Below are positions 1-8,716 of a DNA stretch of 64,000 bases, piece by piece (the first letter of the stretch is position 1; each line of letters starts with the position of its first letter). The notes under the pieces are model-generated. The model ran no database searches. It saw only the letters and a list, made by a program, of their open reading frames with translations, and was not told the DNA's origin. This stretch comes from QHXW01 sp963847515. GTDB taxonomy: Bacteria; Acidobacteriota; Terriglobia; Bryobacterales; Bryobacteraceae. Where the stretch lies: the NCBI GenBank assembly GCA_963847515.1, contig CAWKAA010000005.1, forward strand, positions 1,426,001 to 1,490,000, read 5' to 3'. A program made the translations under genes and the position numbers.

Positions 1-393
1 TTGAATGTGCGCGCGCAGCCGCTCCACCCGGCTCGGCGTGAAGGCTACCGACGCCAGGCCGCGCAATCGCGTGTGCGCCGGGGCATCCAGGAACAGCATC
101 TGCCGGACCATCACTTGGGCCACAGGGTTCAGTGCCGATAAACCCATCGAGGTCAGTTGTTCCGGAGCCGGTGTGCGGTCTGCTGAGAAATGGTGTAAAA
201 CACGGACCACGTCGTCATAGCGCGTGACTACCCAGGCATGCAGGAAAGGGTCCCAATGCACGGGATCTTCGGTCCGGAGCCTGTGGTAGAGGGGATAAGG
301 ATTGGCTAGAACTTCGGGATCGAGCAGGCGGTATAGGCTAAGGGTTTCTTTCGCACTGCGCGTGCTCACAGTAGATTCGGATTCCATCAGCAT
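1..393 (-). CDS. Cytochrome P450, N-terminal part (cut by left edge)
   Basis: The first 131 residues of a cytochrome P450 are present; the heme-binding cysteine loop lies beyond the window. The stretch FLDAPAHTRLRGLASVAF is the C-helix signature of soluble bacterial P450s, preceded by an opening of the LLDPEVLANPYPLYHRLR type and WVVTRYDDVVRVL. There is no membrane anchor, which fits a cytoplasmic enzyme fed by ferredoxin-type partners. The ATG (393-391) shares one base with the TGA of the adenylation-carrier gene upstream, so the two are translationally coupled. P450s paired with stand-alone A-PCP didomains usually hydroxylate the amino acid held on the carrier; that role here is inference from context. 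An in-frame second ATG lies at 387. Confidence 0.85.
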   Translation of the reverse strand, partial: MLMESESTVSTRSAKETLSLYRLLDPEVLANPYPLYHRLRTEDPVHWDPFLHAWVVTRYDDVVRVLHHFSADRTPAPEQLTSMGLSALNPVAQVMVRQMLFLDAPAHTRLRGLASVAFTPSRVERLRAHIQ

Positions 394-2336
394 CAGGCGT
401 GTACGCCTTCCGTGGGAACCGGGATGCGATGAATTTCTTGTTTGCTTCGGGCTTCGAGCTTTTCGAAGATGAGCCTCTCAATCTCGGCGGACATCTCCCT
501 CACGGTCGGATGATCGAACAGGTTCCGCAAAGACAGCTCCACCCCAAAACCGTCGCGGACACGCGCAATCACTTGCGCTCCCAGCAGTGAGTGACCCCCC
601 ATCTGAAAAAAGTTGTCGTCCAGTCCGACTTGCTCCACGCCAAGCAAAGCCGTCAGAATGCGGGCCAGGCGTTCTTCCACCGGTGAACGCGGGGCCTGGA
701 ACGTTTCGTTCTTGAGCGAGTTCTCGCCCGTAGGCTCTGGCAACGCGGCGCGATCAAGCTTGCCATGAGGCGTGAGCGGCAACCGGTCCACGCGCACAAA
801 CGTCGAAGGCACCATGTATGCGGGCAACCGCGCCCCCAGGAAATCGCGCAAATCCGTATAGCAGGGTTGGGCTTCAGGGGAGGCGACGAAATAGGCGATC
901 AGTTGCTTGTCACCCGAATGGAGCTCCCGAGCCACCACGGCGCTTTCCAGAACTGCCGGATACTGAGCCAAGGCTGAAACAATCTCGTTTGGTTCGATTC
1001 GATAGCCGCGGATTTTCACCTGCTCGTCGGCTCTTCCCAAGAACGCGATTTGGCCATCCGGCAGATAGCGAGCCAAGTCCCCGGTCTTGTATAAGCGGGC
1101 TCCCGTTTCGCGACTGAAGGGATTGGGAATGAATTTTTCGGCCGTTAGATCAGGCCGATTTACGTAACCACGCGCCAGCCCAGCCCCTCCGATATAGAGC
1201 TCGCCCGGAGTTCCCTTCGGCACGGATTTCAAATGTTCGTCCAAAATATAAACTTGCGTGTTTGCGATGGGTCTGCCGATCGGTGGGCGTTGAGAGGAAC
1301 GTTCGTCAGGCAGAATCGGAGTCGAGGTTGCTACCACTGTGCATTCGGTCGGCCCATAGTTATTTACCAGCAAGAAAGGGAGCTCGGATGACGGGTAGCG
1401 GTGCAACGTATCCGCTCCCGTCAACACGACCCGCAGCGGGGCGTCCGCCGGCCAGTCAAGCGCCATGACGCGTTCCGCCATCACTGTCGGGATAAAGCTG
1501 ATGGTGATCTTACGGGACAGCACCCAATCGCGCAGCGCTTCCGGCTCAGTTCGAATCGCTTCGTCAGCCAAATACACGCTGGCCCCCGCCGTCAAATATG
1601 GCCAGAGTTCCCAGACCGCGGCATCGAACCCCACTCCGGCAAGCTGGCTAGCCCGGTCAGCCGGTGTCACCGCGAAAGTATGCTGGTGCCATGACACCAG
1701 GTTCAACAGGCTCTTGTGTTCGATCTCCACGCCTTTCGGTTGACCGGTCGATCCCGACGTGTAAATAACGTAGGCCAAATTTTCTGTTGACGCCTGGGCT
1801 ACAGGCGGCGCCGTCACAGGCGACGGGGAAGTGAGACGCTCGGCCGTCCGTCCTTCGATATCCAAAGCAATCACGCTCCAGGCGCCTGCAGGCAAAGTAT
1901 CGGCCAAACACCGCGCTGTTATCAGCACCGGAGCTTGCGCATCATTCAGAATGAAAGATAATCGTTCTGCCGGGTAGGCAGGATCCAGAGGAAGGTAAGC
2001 TCCTCCCGCTTTGAGGATTCCGAGCGCACCCACAACCATCGAAATGGAACTCTTCAGGCAGAGACCAACCAGAATGTCCGGCCCGACGCCGATCGACCGT
2101 AAGTGAGTTGCCAGTTCGGCGGATCGAATGTCGAGCTCCTGATAGGTAAGGAGGTGATCACCAGCAGCAACGGCCAGCCCATTTGGACGAAGAGCTGCCT
2201 GCCTTTCTACCAGTTGAGGAACACAGTGCTCTAAAGAGTACTCATCTTGCATCCTGATCGCCGTCACAATTCCCCTTTTGGGACCCGGTTTGGTCTCAAG
2301 CTGTTCATCTTTGATCCCTATGGATCTTGCTGGCAT
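393..2336 (-). CDS. Stand-alone NRPS adenylation-peptidyl carrier didomain, predicted leucine
   Basis: This 647-residue protein activates an amino acid as its adenylate and loads it on its own carrier domain. Adenylation core motifs are visible in order: YTSGSTGQPKGVEIEH, NNYGPTECTVVAT, YKTGDLARYLPDG, VKIRGYRIEP and LPLTPHGKLDRAALP. A carrier domain follows (residues about 555-630) with the phosphopantetheine serine in FFQMGGHSLL. There is no condensation or thioesterase domain. My hand alignment to GrsA gives the specificity code DAWFLGNVVK, which matches a published leucine code. An internal start at MQDEYSLEHC would remove 28 non-conserved residues. The gene is start-stop coupled to the P450, suggesting production of a hydroxylated leucyl building block. 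Confidence 0.9.
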   Translation of the reverse strand: MPARSIGIKDEQLETKPGPKRGIVTAIRMQDEYSLEHCVPQLVERQAALRPNGLAVAAGDHLLTYQELDIRSAELATHLRSIGVGPDILVGLCLKSSISMVVGALGILKAGGAYLPLDPAYPAERLSFILNDAQAPVLITARCLADTLPAGAWSVIALDIEGRTAERLTSPSPVTAPPVAQASTENLAYVIYTSGSTGQPKGVEIEHKSLLNLVSWHQHTFAVTPADRASQLAGVGFDAAVWELWPYLTAGASVYLADEAIRTEPEALRDWVLSRKITISFIPTVMAERVMALDWPADAPLRVVLTGADTLHRYPSSELPFLLVNNYGPTECTVVATSTPILPDERSSQRPPIGRPIANTQVYILDEHLKSVPKGTPGELYIGGAGLARGYVNRPDLTAEKFIPNPFSRETGARLYKTGDLARYLPDGQIAFLGRADEQVKIRGYRIEPNEIVSALAQYPAVLESAVVARELHSGDKQLIAYFVASPEAQPCYTDLRDFLGARLPAYMVPSTFVRVDRLPLTPHGKLDRAALPEPTGENSLKNETFQAPRSPVEERLARILTALLGVEQVGLDDNFFQMGGHSLLGAQVIARVRDGFGVELSLRNLFDHPTVREMSAEIERLIFEKLEARSKQEIHRIPVPTEGVHA

Positions 2337-2553
2337 CCAGAGAGTTCGCTAGCAAGACAGATGCCACTATGTCACACGTGGGAATCGGCAGGCTTTCGAA
2401 TGATTTACAAATGGGCAAACCGCCAATGTACGGTAACGTACTGCGCAGCGTTGGCCGTCGATTATGCCGAAAAATACCTTTGCAGCTTCCGTCAGGTGAA
2501 TTCGAAGTTTCAGTCGTGGGGGAAAGGCCGGTGCGCACTATTTTCTCGGGCGA

Positions 2554-3300
2554 TCACGCCGTCATGCTAATCCTGGCCTCGGGCAACGATCGCCCGCATT
2601 CCAACGCGAACCCATAGCGTTCGCATCCCGGATCTGCATGGAGCCAGTAGCGATTGAAAAGCCGCGCAACATAAAGATTGCCGAAGTCCAAGTAGCCAAT
2701 CTGGTAGCATGAGTTCAGCGACGTAAAGTTATTCGACTCCACATAGCACAACATGCCCTTGTAGCCTCGAGTCAGGTAACCGGCTAGCATCCTGGTCATC
2801 CCAGTACCGTAAAGCCTTTGCCCCCTGTAGTTAGGGTGCGTGAAACCCTTGTACATATAAACGTACTCGTCGTCAAAATGCAGAACCAGGTCCGACGGAT
2901 TAATCTGGGTGGGCTTATGGGAATACCAGCTATAGGCCGCCAGCACGCTGCCATGAAAGAAACCATAACATTCGTCGCCGTTACTGAGAGCCTGATTTAG
3001 GAACCGCTGCGATAGCTCGTACTCCGGCTGCTGGACAACTTCCGTGAGCATAGACTCACTCATGAACGTGCCGCGGTACTTTTGGTTGCACTCCAAGAAT
3101 TCCGGTCTTACCATCTCGATCTTGAGGCCTTTCAGAATCCGATAAAAAAGAAGTTGATTCAAGGAACGAAGTGCGAGATCTTGTACTACTTCGAAGACCC
3201 CCTGATGGTTGAAATCGCTCTGAATCTTCGTCATGTGTGATGACGAATTTGGATTCATACTGTGTTGCTCACAAGAAGATTCGTTCTGCGGAGCCCACAT
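2554..3300 (-). CDS. GNAT-family N-acetyltransferase-like protein
   Basis: A 248-residue protein whose second half resembles the GNAT fold: a beta strand DEYVYMYKGFTHPNYRG is followed by RLYGTGMTRML, which corresponds to the acyl-CoA pyrophosphate loop (Q/R-x-x-G-x-G/A) and its helix. The segment LCYVESNNFTSLNSCYQIGY matches the later GNAT strand and helix in which a neighbouring residue is compared along the chain. No signal peptide or membrane segment is seen. The start is uncertain: ATGs at 3300, 3258 and 3234 all lack a convincing ribosome-binding site. It lies 217 bases upstream of the adenylation-carrier gene on the same strand, so it may belong to the same small biosynthetic unit. Its substrate cannot be told from sequence. 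Confidence 0.6.
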   Translation of the reverse strand: MWAPQNESSCEQHSMNPNSSSHMTKIQSDFNHQGVFEVVQDLALRSLNQLLFYRILKGLKIEMVRPEFLECNQKYRGTFMSESMLTEVVQQPEYELSQRFLNQALSNGDECYGFFHGSVLAAYSWYSHKPTQINPSDLVLHFDDEYVYMYKGFTHPNYRGQRLYGTGMTRMLAGYLTRGYKGMLCYVESNNFTSLNSCYQIGYLDFGNLYVARLFNRYWLHADPGCERYGFALECGRSLPEARISMTA

Positions 3301-3681
3301 TCATGCGCCGATAGCTAGCAACGTAGCCATTGGCGGACATCCCCATGCACGTGCTGTGCCAATGCCTCCCGGGAGCACACATGCAGGCGAAATCTTCGTA
3401 AGGATTGCCGGACCCGCGTCGATTTGACCTCACCGGTCCGCACCATTGTTCGTTGATTACACACGGCTTGCGCGGGATTCAGCCGTGATGGTTGGACTGT
3501 GCAGGGCTATCATGGGCAGCCATTTCGCGAAACAATCTACGAATTAGCCGTGTCCTCTATCAGCGGAGAGCGTTGCAAGATCTGCCTCGAAGTGCAAAAT
3601 GCGTAGCCATCGTTTCGCGTCTTGCTGCGGTGCGGCCTTCGAACAAACCTGCCAGGAGGTTTGGAAATGATCGAGCAGCAG
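3301..3681. other. Intergenic region, 381 bases
   Basis: This lies between two minus-strand genes and should carry the promoter of the GNAT-like gene. I see no convincing open frame, repeat or hairpin in it; short open frames here overlap in conflicting frames and resemble no family. Confidence 0.4.
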
Positions 3682-4410
3682 TCACTTTGTGTCCGATATG
3701 AAGCGCGCTGCGACCATGGCGCCCGGGTCCGTCTGGAAAGCGAGAATCTCCTTTCCTCCATTGACCAGGAATCCCCGCATGGTCATAGGCGACGGCTCGG
3801 GCGGAAGCGCCAAAACGAAATGCACCGAACAATCACCGTCTACCTGAAAGCTGCCATTCTCGGTAACGTCGAGCGTTCCTTCGGCGGCAACCTTACGCGG
3901 GACCTCGCTGGGCTGCATGGGTGTGGTGCTGCCGAAAACGCTGAATTTGTATTCCTTCTGGAGATCCGCCGGCGTGCATGAATCGGGAATCTTTTCCATG
4001 ATCCCGCGCTGAGCGCCACCGGGGTCGGTCTGCCGGAATAGCACGCGCGTTCCGTCAGTTGAAGTTGTTCCGCTGAAATTCTGGAAAGCGCCGGAGTCAT
4101 CCTGCAGCTTCCAAGTCACGGAACAGTCCGGCTTTGCTTCGTAGCTTCCCGTGACTGGGTTCCCCAAGAGCAGGCCGCTGAACGTGGCAGAGGCCGTTCC
4201 AGTCACGCTGCCAGTCCCATCGAAAATGATCCTCCCAAGGCTGGCGGTCGATTTTGGCGTCCCGGAAATGGTCGTCGACCCCGATAACTGGAACGCATAA
4301 GGGCCAGCTAATGCCGTCGGATTACAGATATCGGCAGCCGGCGCCGACGCGGCTGACAGCAAAAGCAATAGAAACAACGAATTAGGCCCCATGTAAAACA
4401 GAGAGCACAT
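3682..4410 (-). CDS. Secreted protein of an Acidobacteria-type repeat family
   Basis: The 242-residue product begins with a signal peptide (hydrophobic FLLLLLLSAASAPAA, probable cleavage after APA). Two similar halves follow, each with a GPYAFQLSG or EYKFSVFG opening, a strand of the type GRIIFDGTGSVTGT or GTLDVTENGSFQVDG, a DCSV motif, and a closing FRQTDPGG or AFQTDPGA. This is a beta-rich duplicated module that I recognise from extracytoplasmic proteins of Acidobacteriota; no function is known. An alternative start at 4392 (MGPNSL) would keep the signal peptide. It is not overlapping either neighbour. Confidence 0.7.
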   Translation of the reverse strand: MCSLFYMGPNSLFLLLLLSAASAPAADICNPTALAGPYAFQLSGSTTISGTPKSTASLGRIIFDGTGSVTGTASATFSGLLLGNPVTGSYEAKPDCSVTWKLQDDSGAFQNFSGTTSTDGTRVLFRQTDPGGAQRGIMEKIPDSCTPADLQKEYKFSVFGSTTPMQPSEVPRKVAAEGTLDVTENGSFQVDGDCSVHFVLALPPEPSPMTMRGFLVNGGKEILAFQTDPGAMVAARFISDTK

Positions 4411-4434
4411 AGAAGGCCAATCCGGATTTAGGGA

Positions 4435-5430
4435 TCAGCCTCTACGAGGGCTGGGGCCGCTATACTCGGTCAGGCTGCACATTAAGTTCATGATTTCGTC
4501 GGCACAGAGATCATGAGGTGGCCTGCCGGCCGGGTCTGCGAGTACACGTACAAAAGACCTTTTCATCAGCTGGGATGCGATTCTGCGAGTCGGTTCAGGC
4601 CCATTCAAGAGCAGAACGATCGAGTAAAAGCTCTCGCTCAGCAGTTGCTCTTGCTCCTCTGATAGCGATGGCCCAGTCAGCGATACCACGCTAGGAAAAC
4701 CGGCTTGATGTACCTTCATACAATCAAAAAATCCATCCACAACAACTACGGTCAGGGCGAACTCGGTAATGAGCCAGCGCGCTGCCCGGTAATTGAAGAG
4801 GACCCGGGACCTATTGAAGTCCGGCCAATATTTACGTTTGGGCTCCGCTTCGTCTATGGCGTGGCCCGCATATGCAATCAATTCGCCTTCCTCATTGTGG
4901 ATTGGAACGACGATCCGGCCGGCCATTCTGCCGGGACCGGGGAAAAAACCAGCTCCGAAATGCCGGGCGGTCTTGCTCGTAATGCCGTGCTGAGCAAAGT
5001 ATGGGTGCGAGGGATCAAGGTCCTTGAACCGGTATTGCAGCGGGCAATTGAGTTCAGCACTTCCCAGGCTCTCCGGCTTATCTAGTACCTCGCGGATCTT
5101 GCGTGCCAACAGATGTGGTTTTAAAGGCTTTGAAATGACCGTGTATTCCTGTTCCCCCTGATACTCTGTGGATTCCTTGGCGCTGCCGGAAATACACAGC
5201 ACCTTCATACCGGGCTGGAGATCCTTTAAATGGCCGGCCGATTCCGTTCCGATATCAGTCAGCAGAAGGTCGATCGCGAACCTTGATGCCGTCGCGAGGT
5301 GGATCGCCTCCTCATCACTGCCAGCTTCAAGTACCTCATAGCCGAACTGCTGGAGCACGGCGCGAACCACGCTGCGAATGCAGGCATCGTCATGTACCAA
5401 CAAGATCGTTTCTAAGCTCATGAAGGCCAT
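4435..5430 (-). CDS. Response-regulator receiver fused to a degenerate Toprim (DnaG-like) domain
   Basis: Residues about 8-125 are a CheY-type receiver: acidic pair in LLVHDD, phospho-acceptor Asp59 in LLLTDIG, Ser/Thr region in CISGS and the conserved lysine in VISKPLKP. Residues about 150-325 match the core of bacterial primase-like Toprim proteins: a HPYFAQHGIT opening, GRIVVPIHNEEGELIAYAG, KYWPDF, then VVVVDGFFDCMKVHQAGF and SLSEEQEQLL. In active Toprims the metal ligands are Glu in VEGxxDV and the acidic DGDxAG motif; here they read VDG and NGPEPT, so catalysis is doubtful. The output is therefore probably binding or scaffolding controlled by phosphorylation. An upstream ATG at 5523 with a weak AGGGA would add 31 unconserved residues. 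The gene follows the AAA+ ATPase on the same strand. Confidence 0.75.
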   Translation of the reverse strand: MAFMSLETILLVHDDACIRSVVRAVLQQFGYEVLEAGSDEEAIHLATASRFAIDLLLTDIGTESAGHLKDLQPGMKVLCISGSAKESTEYQGEQEYTVISKPLKPHLLARKIREVLDKPESLGSAELNCPLQYRFKDLDPSHPYFAQHGITSKTARHFGAGFFPGPGRMAGRIVVPIHNEEGELIAYAGHAIDEAEPKRKYWPDFNRSRVLFNYRAARWLITEFALTVVVVDGFFDCMKVHQAGFPSVVSLTGPSLSEEQEQLLSESFYSIVLLLNGPEPTRRIASQLMKRSFVRVLADPAGRPPHDLCADEIMNLMCSLTEYSGPSPRRG

Positions 5431-5580
5431 CGATTTCCCGGGGCCTAGTCCGCTAACAGGCTTTTTCGAAGGGTTCGATCGTGTGCTGGACGAGTAAACG
5501 TGCGAGAACTTGTGTAACGACATGAATCCCTGGAAAAGTTTTCTATTGAACCTTTTTGAATCCGCGTCATTTCAGCGGAT

Positions 5581-6783
5581 TCAGGCTGCGAGATCCCCCT
5601 TTCGCTCTTGGGCCCCCCGTTCACGGACCGCCAAAGATTGAGAACTGGCGACCGCGGTGGCCGCGGCCACATTTATCGACAGGTCAGCGTCCATCATCTG
5701 CACCATCGCGTACGCAGGTATATCCTCGGCTTCTTTAGCAAAAATCATCTGGTTGGTAGTGGGGTCCAATCCCACCTTAATCAGGTCACCGCGGCGCACC
5801 TGTTCAGTGGCAATCAAATTTGACAATGGATGCACCAGGATGCGCTCGATGGCGCGCTTTAGATGGCGCGCACCGTATTTCATGTCTGTTCCTTCCTGCA
5901 GAAGGAAGTCTTTTGCCGCTTCGGTCAGCGTAAACACAAAGCGCGTCGTGGTTGCCAGGTTGAGAATGTTACGCTGCAAGTTGCTCAGCTCCAGTTCAAA
6001 GATTCTTCGCAACTCCGGTTGGCCCAGTGGCCTGAACACGACCAGCTTGTCGATACGGTTCATGAACTCCGGTGTGAATTTGCGCCGCGCGGCTTCGATA
6101 CCTACGGTCGACAGTTTGGCTCTCGTACTTTCATCCATTTGGCCTTTTCCGTGGCGCCTTTCGATTTCGGAAGCGCCAAACCCACAAGCTGGTCTCAGGA
6201 TGTTACTCATTTCGCCCGCTCCGAGGTTGCTCGTCATGAAAATCAGCGTGCGGGAGAAGTCTACTCGCCGATTGTCACCCAAATTGAGCGTAGCCTTATC
6301 CAACACGCCGAGAAGTAAATTCCACAAAGCGTCGCTCGCCTTTTCGATTTCATCGAATAACAAGAAGCTAAGCTTCATATTCTCGGTGTGATATCGATGG
6401 AGCACTTCCTGACTAAGTAATGGATGGGTCTCGCGATGGCCCAGGTACCCTGGAGGAGAACCGATCAGCTTGGCAATTTCGTGGCTGTGCTGAAACTCGG
6501 CGCAGTCGACCTTAATTACGGCGCGGGCATCGCCAACCAGACTCTCTGCAACCGCCTCGACCAGTCTGGTCTTGCCTGAACCGGTTGGGCCCAGGAAGAG
6601 GAGGTTACCTACGGGGCGGCAAGGGCTGTTCAATCCCGCCAGATACATTTGATAAATATTCACGATCTGGTCGATCGCTTCATCCTGTCCGACAATTCGT
6701 TCGTGTAGGTCGGTGTAGAATTTTCCAGCATCCCGGCCGGTTTGACTCGGATCCAGCTTCAGCCCCGCATTCAACGGCTTCAT
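5581..6783 (-). CDS. Single-ring Clp-family AAA+ ATPase (ClpB/ClpA D2-like)
   Basis: A 400-residue AAA+ protein with Walker A GPTGSGKT (about 65-72), pore-loop segment GSPPGYLGH, Walker B LLFDEIEKA, sensor 1 in FMTSNLG, arginine-finger region in FMNRIDKLVVF and sensor 2 GARHLKR. It equals the second AAA+ ring plus the small C-terminal domain of Clp/Hsp100 proteins; it lacks a first ring, an N-domain and a zinc finger, and I see no ClpP-docking IGF/L loop. It probably unfolds or remodels proteins. I chose the ATG at 6783 because GGAGG sits six bases upstream; a longer form from 6852 adds 23 unconserved residues. The receiver-Toprim gene follows it, suggesting a functional pair. Confidence 0.85.
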   Translation of the reverse strand: MKPLNAGLKLDPSQTGRDAGKFYTDLHERIVGQDEAIDQIVNIYQMYLAGLNSPCRPVGNLLFLGPTGSGKTRLVEAVAESLVGDARAVIKVDCAEFQHSHEIAKLIGSPPGYLGHRETHPLLSQEVLHRYHTENMKLSFLLFDEIEKASDALWNLLLGVLDKATLNLGDNRRVDFSRTLIFMTSNLGAGEMSNILRPACGFGASEIERRHGKGQMDESTRAKLSTVGIEAARRKFTPEFMNRIDKLVVFRPLGQPELRRIFELELSNLQRNILNLATTTRFVFTLTEAAKDFLLQEGTDMKYGARHLKRAIERILVHPLSNLIATEQVRRGDLIKVGLDPTTNQMIFAKEAEDIPAYAMVQMMDADLSINVAAATAVASSQSLAVRERGAQERKGDLAA

Positions 6784-6943
6784 TTTTTCCTCCGTCATCG
6801 TCGGTCCGGCATCACTCACAGACACAGAAGCACGTCTGGTACCATTACCCATTTGAGAGACTATGTCGGTGTTGTAAGTGAGTAGCTAGGTGTAGTGCGT
6901 GCGGCGCCTGCGTGATTCGCGTCGATAATTGACTTACTTTTCT

Positions 6944-7507
6944 CTAGCTACCTTCTACTTGAAGATTGTTAGTAACTGAGAAAACATTCGGTACCCCGTT
7001 CGCGCGTATGTTAACTATATTCTTGTCGGCTTGATTCGCTACGACACCCTCTAAGGTCACGTGACCATTCTTGACGATGATATGAATCGACGGTAATGCA
7101 CGATATCCATAGCGAGTCGATAGCGCTGGATCGCCATAAATGGCGCGGTATTCGGCCATACGAACTTGGTCGTCCATCGGAGAGACAGGCAAAACTTCGA
7201 TGTTATTAATTACCTCAGTGACGCCTTCCACGCGCTTCGTCACATTTTCAGCGTCCGATTTTAAAGTGGGTCGTGTGACTTGCCCGACGAGTGTAACCGT
7301 GCTCCCCGCAACAAAAAACGCGACGTCATCAAAGATTCCATAGTAGGGGAGCATGACTAACTGATGGCGCACTTCTCGTGCAATTCGGGTTTCGCCTTCC
7401 TGCCCAGGGACGAAAGCATCGTTATGTTTGTTGTCGTGGCGCGCAGCGAAGGCGGCTGAGGCTAGCATGATGCCAGCCAATAGCGCAGTTGCTAACGTTC
7501 TTCCCAT
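6944..7507 (-). CDS. Exported protein with two BON domains
   Basis: The 187-residue product has a signal peptide (LATALLAGIMLASAAFAA) and two BON domains, residues about 40-110 and 125-187. Each shows the BON core of a strand, a VTLVGQV or VTLEGVV hairpin, and a closing VTEVINNIEV or VFSVTNNLQV strand. BON domains are found in osmotically induced and envelope proteins (OsmY type) and are thought to bind membranes. The ATG follows a strong GAGGAGG site. Probably periplasmic; envelope stress is the likely context. A lipoprotein with one BON domain lies at 49.2-49.5 kb. Confidence 0.85.
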   Translation of the reverse strand: MGRTLATALLAGIMLASAAFAARHDNKHNDAFVPGQEGETRIAREVRHQLVMLPYYGIFDDVAFFVAGSTVTLVGQVTRPTLKSDAENVTKRVEGVTEVINNIEVLPVSPMDDQVRMAEYRAIYGDPALSTRYGYRALPSIHIIVKNGHVTLEGVVANQADKNIVNIRANGVPNVFSVTNNLQVEGS

Positions 7508-7593
7508 CGTGAGGTACCTCCTCTAATTTCGCTTTCTGCACCGGCGCTACCACCGTAATCATCCGCACGGCAAACATCAGTAGGCGATGCCAA

Positions 7594-7776
7594 TCAATTC
7601 CTCGTTCGACTCGCCTTATCGCGTGTTTCGAGAACGACTTCAATCACGCGGTCATATTCAATCCCAAACCGATTCCGGAGGTGCGCGCTTCGGCGCTCGC
7701 GCATGAGAATCCAACAGGCTTCCGCGAGGGCTACGAGCCCTAGCGTAACTATCAACACAGTTGCCCACGCCGGCAT
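7594..7776 (-). CDS. Small single-span membrane protein
   Basis: A 60-residue protein beginning MPAWATVLIVTLG, with one membrane helix (about residues 4-22) and a charged tail containing LRNRFGIEYDRVIEVV. That tail resembles the L-R-x-R-F-G-x-E-Y-D-R-x-V motif of small membrane proteins often found near stress genes. The ATG at 7776 is preceded by AGGAGG seven bases upstream, which decides this start over a longer version. It ends about 90 bases before the BON-protein gene on the same strand. No function is known. Confidence 0.6.
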   Translation of the reverse strand: MPAWATVLIVTLGLVALAEACWILMRERRSAHLRNRFGIEYDRVIEVVLETRDKASRTRN

Positions 7777-7974
7777 GTGATTCCTCCTGTTGCATAAACA
7801 TGCACTCTTGGACATCTAGCAGATTGCGTGCCAGACCAAGCTACAAATATGAAAAGGAATGACTAATCTGTGCGTCCGTGCTCCTGCGGATGCCCGGAAT
7901 CGCCGCCTAAGTTTTGGCAGTGTCCTAATTCCGACGCACTGCGTGCGCCATCCTTGCCTTGTCTGGGGAAAATC

Positions 7975-8202
7975 CTAGGAAAAAAGTGACATTTCCAGTG
8001 CCCTGGCATCAGGCCCCGGGCCTGTTAACGCGCTTCTGGAGTCAGCCGCGGTCCTGTCCGTAAGAGCACTGTGAGCTGGTCCCGACGATCGCGCTTGAAA
8101 CAGCAACCCAACGACGAGCCCAACGCCTAATCCAAGGAGAAAGCATGCCACCTCCTTTTGGCTTAAGCGCTTTAGATCCGTTCTGCGAAGCTCTTGTTGC
8201 AT
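7975..8202 (-). CDS. Small membrane protein, hypothetical
   Basis: A predicted 75-residue protein with a polar N-terminus (MQQELRRTDLKRLSQKEV) and one clear glycine-rich membrane helix (CFLLGLGVGLVVGLLF), followed by a Ser/Ala-rich tail. The layout recalls YtxH-like small envelope proteins but the similarity is too weak to name. An AAAGGAG lies about 14 bases upstream of the chosen ATG; an in-frame ATG about 60 bases further upstream and still longer versions are possible. Support is mainly the open frame and the hydrophobic helix. Confidence 0.4.
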   Translation of the reverse strand: MQQELRRTDLKRLSQKEVACFLLGLGVGLVVGLLFQARSSGPAHSALTDRTAADSRSALTGPGPDARALEMSLFS

Positions 8203-8716
8203 TTGTGGCCACCCGCTCCTTTCAAACCCCCGTTGCACGAAGCCATCCATATAGTTGCCGCGACTGTTCGAATAATTACAGAAGCACAACAACTCCTCCG
8301 GATATCTTGTTGCCTCTGAAATGCACATCTGTCTCGGCATATTCGTTCGAGCCATGCAAAGGCAGACGATGCGAGTAGAAATGTGCATAGCTACGTAATT
8401 ACTATGTGCGCCCATTCCGTTGGTTTCCGGCGTGTATTGTCACGCAACGGATGGAGGTAGAGATGTCCGGCAAATCAGAACCTTCGTAGAGCACTTCGTT
8501 GGCGATGCGCTCGATCACACCGGGAGTGATCCCGACCGGTACCAATCCAGGAATAGAAAACCTGCTTCTGCACCGGTGCTCTTCGCGGGGCGCATGTTAG
8601 TCTTTTCACATCCGACGGAGCGCCACATCCAGCTGTCTCCTAAGGACTTAGCGGGCCGGGCCAAAATGCGTAACGCTTCTCTTGGAGATCGCGTCCTATT
8701 ACCCGAAGGATTACAA
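8203..8716. other. Intergenic region between divergent genes, about 510 bases
   Basis: This separates the small minus-strand membrane gene from the plus-strand phosphatase gene and should hold both promoters. The phosphatase frame stays open back to 8420 but the added sequence has no signal peptide or recognisable motif, so I read it as non-coding. I see no repeat or strong hairpin. Confidence 0.35.

Noticed and set aside
5657..6391. A 244-codon plus-strand frame
   Set aside because: Antisense shadow of the AAA+ ATPase gene, whose motifs are complete on the other strand.
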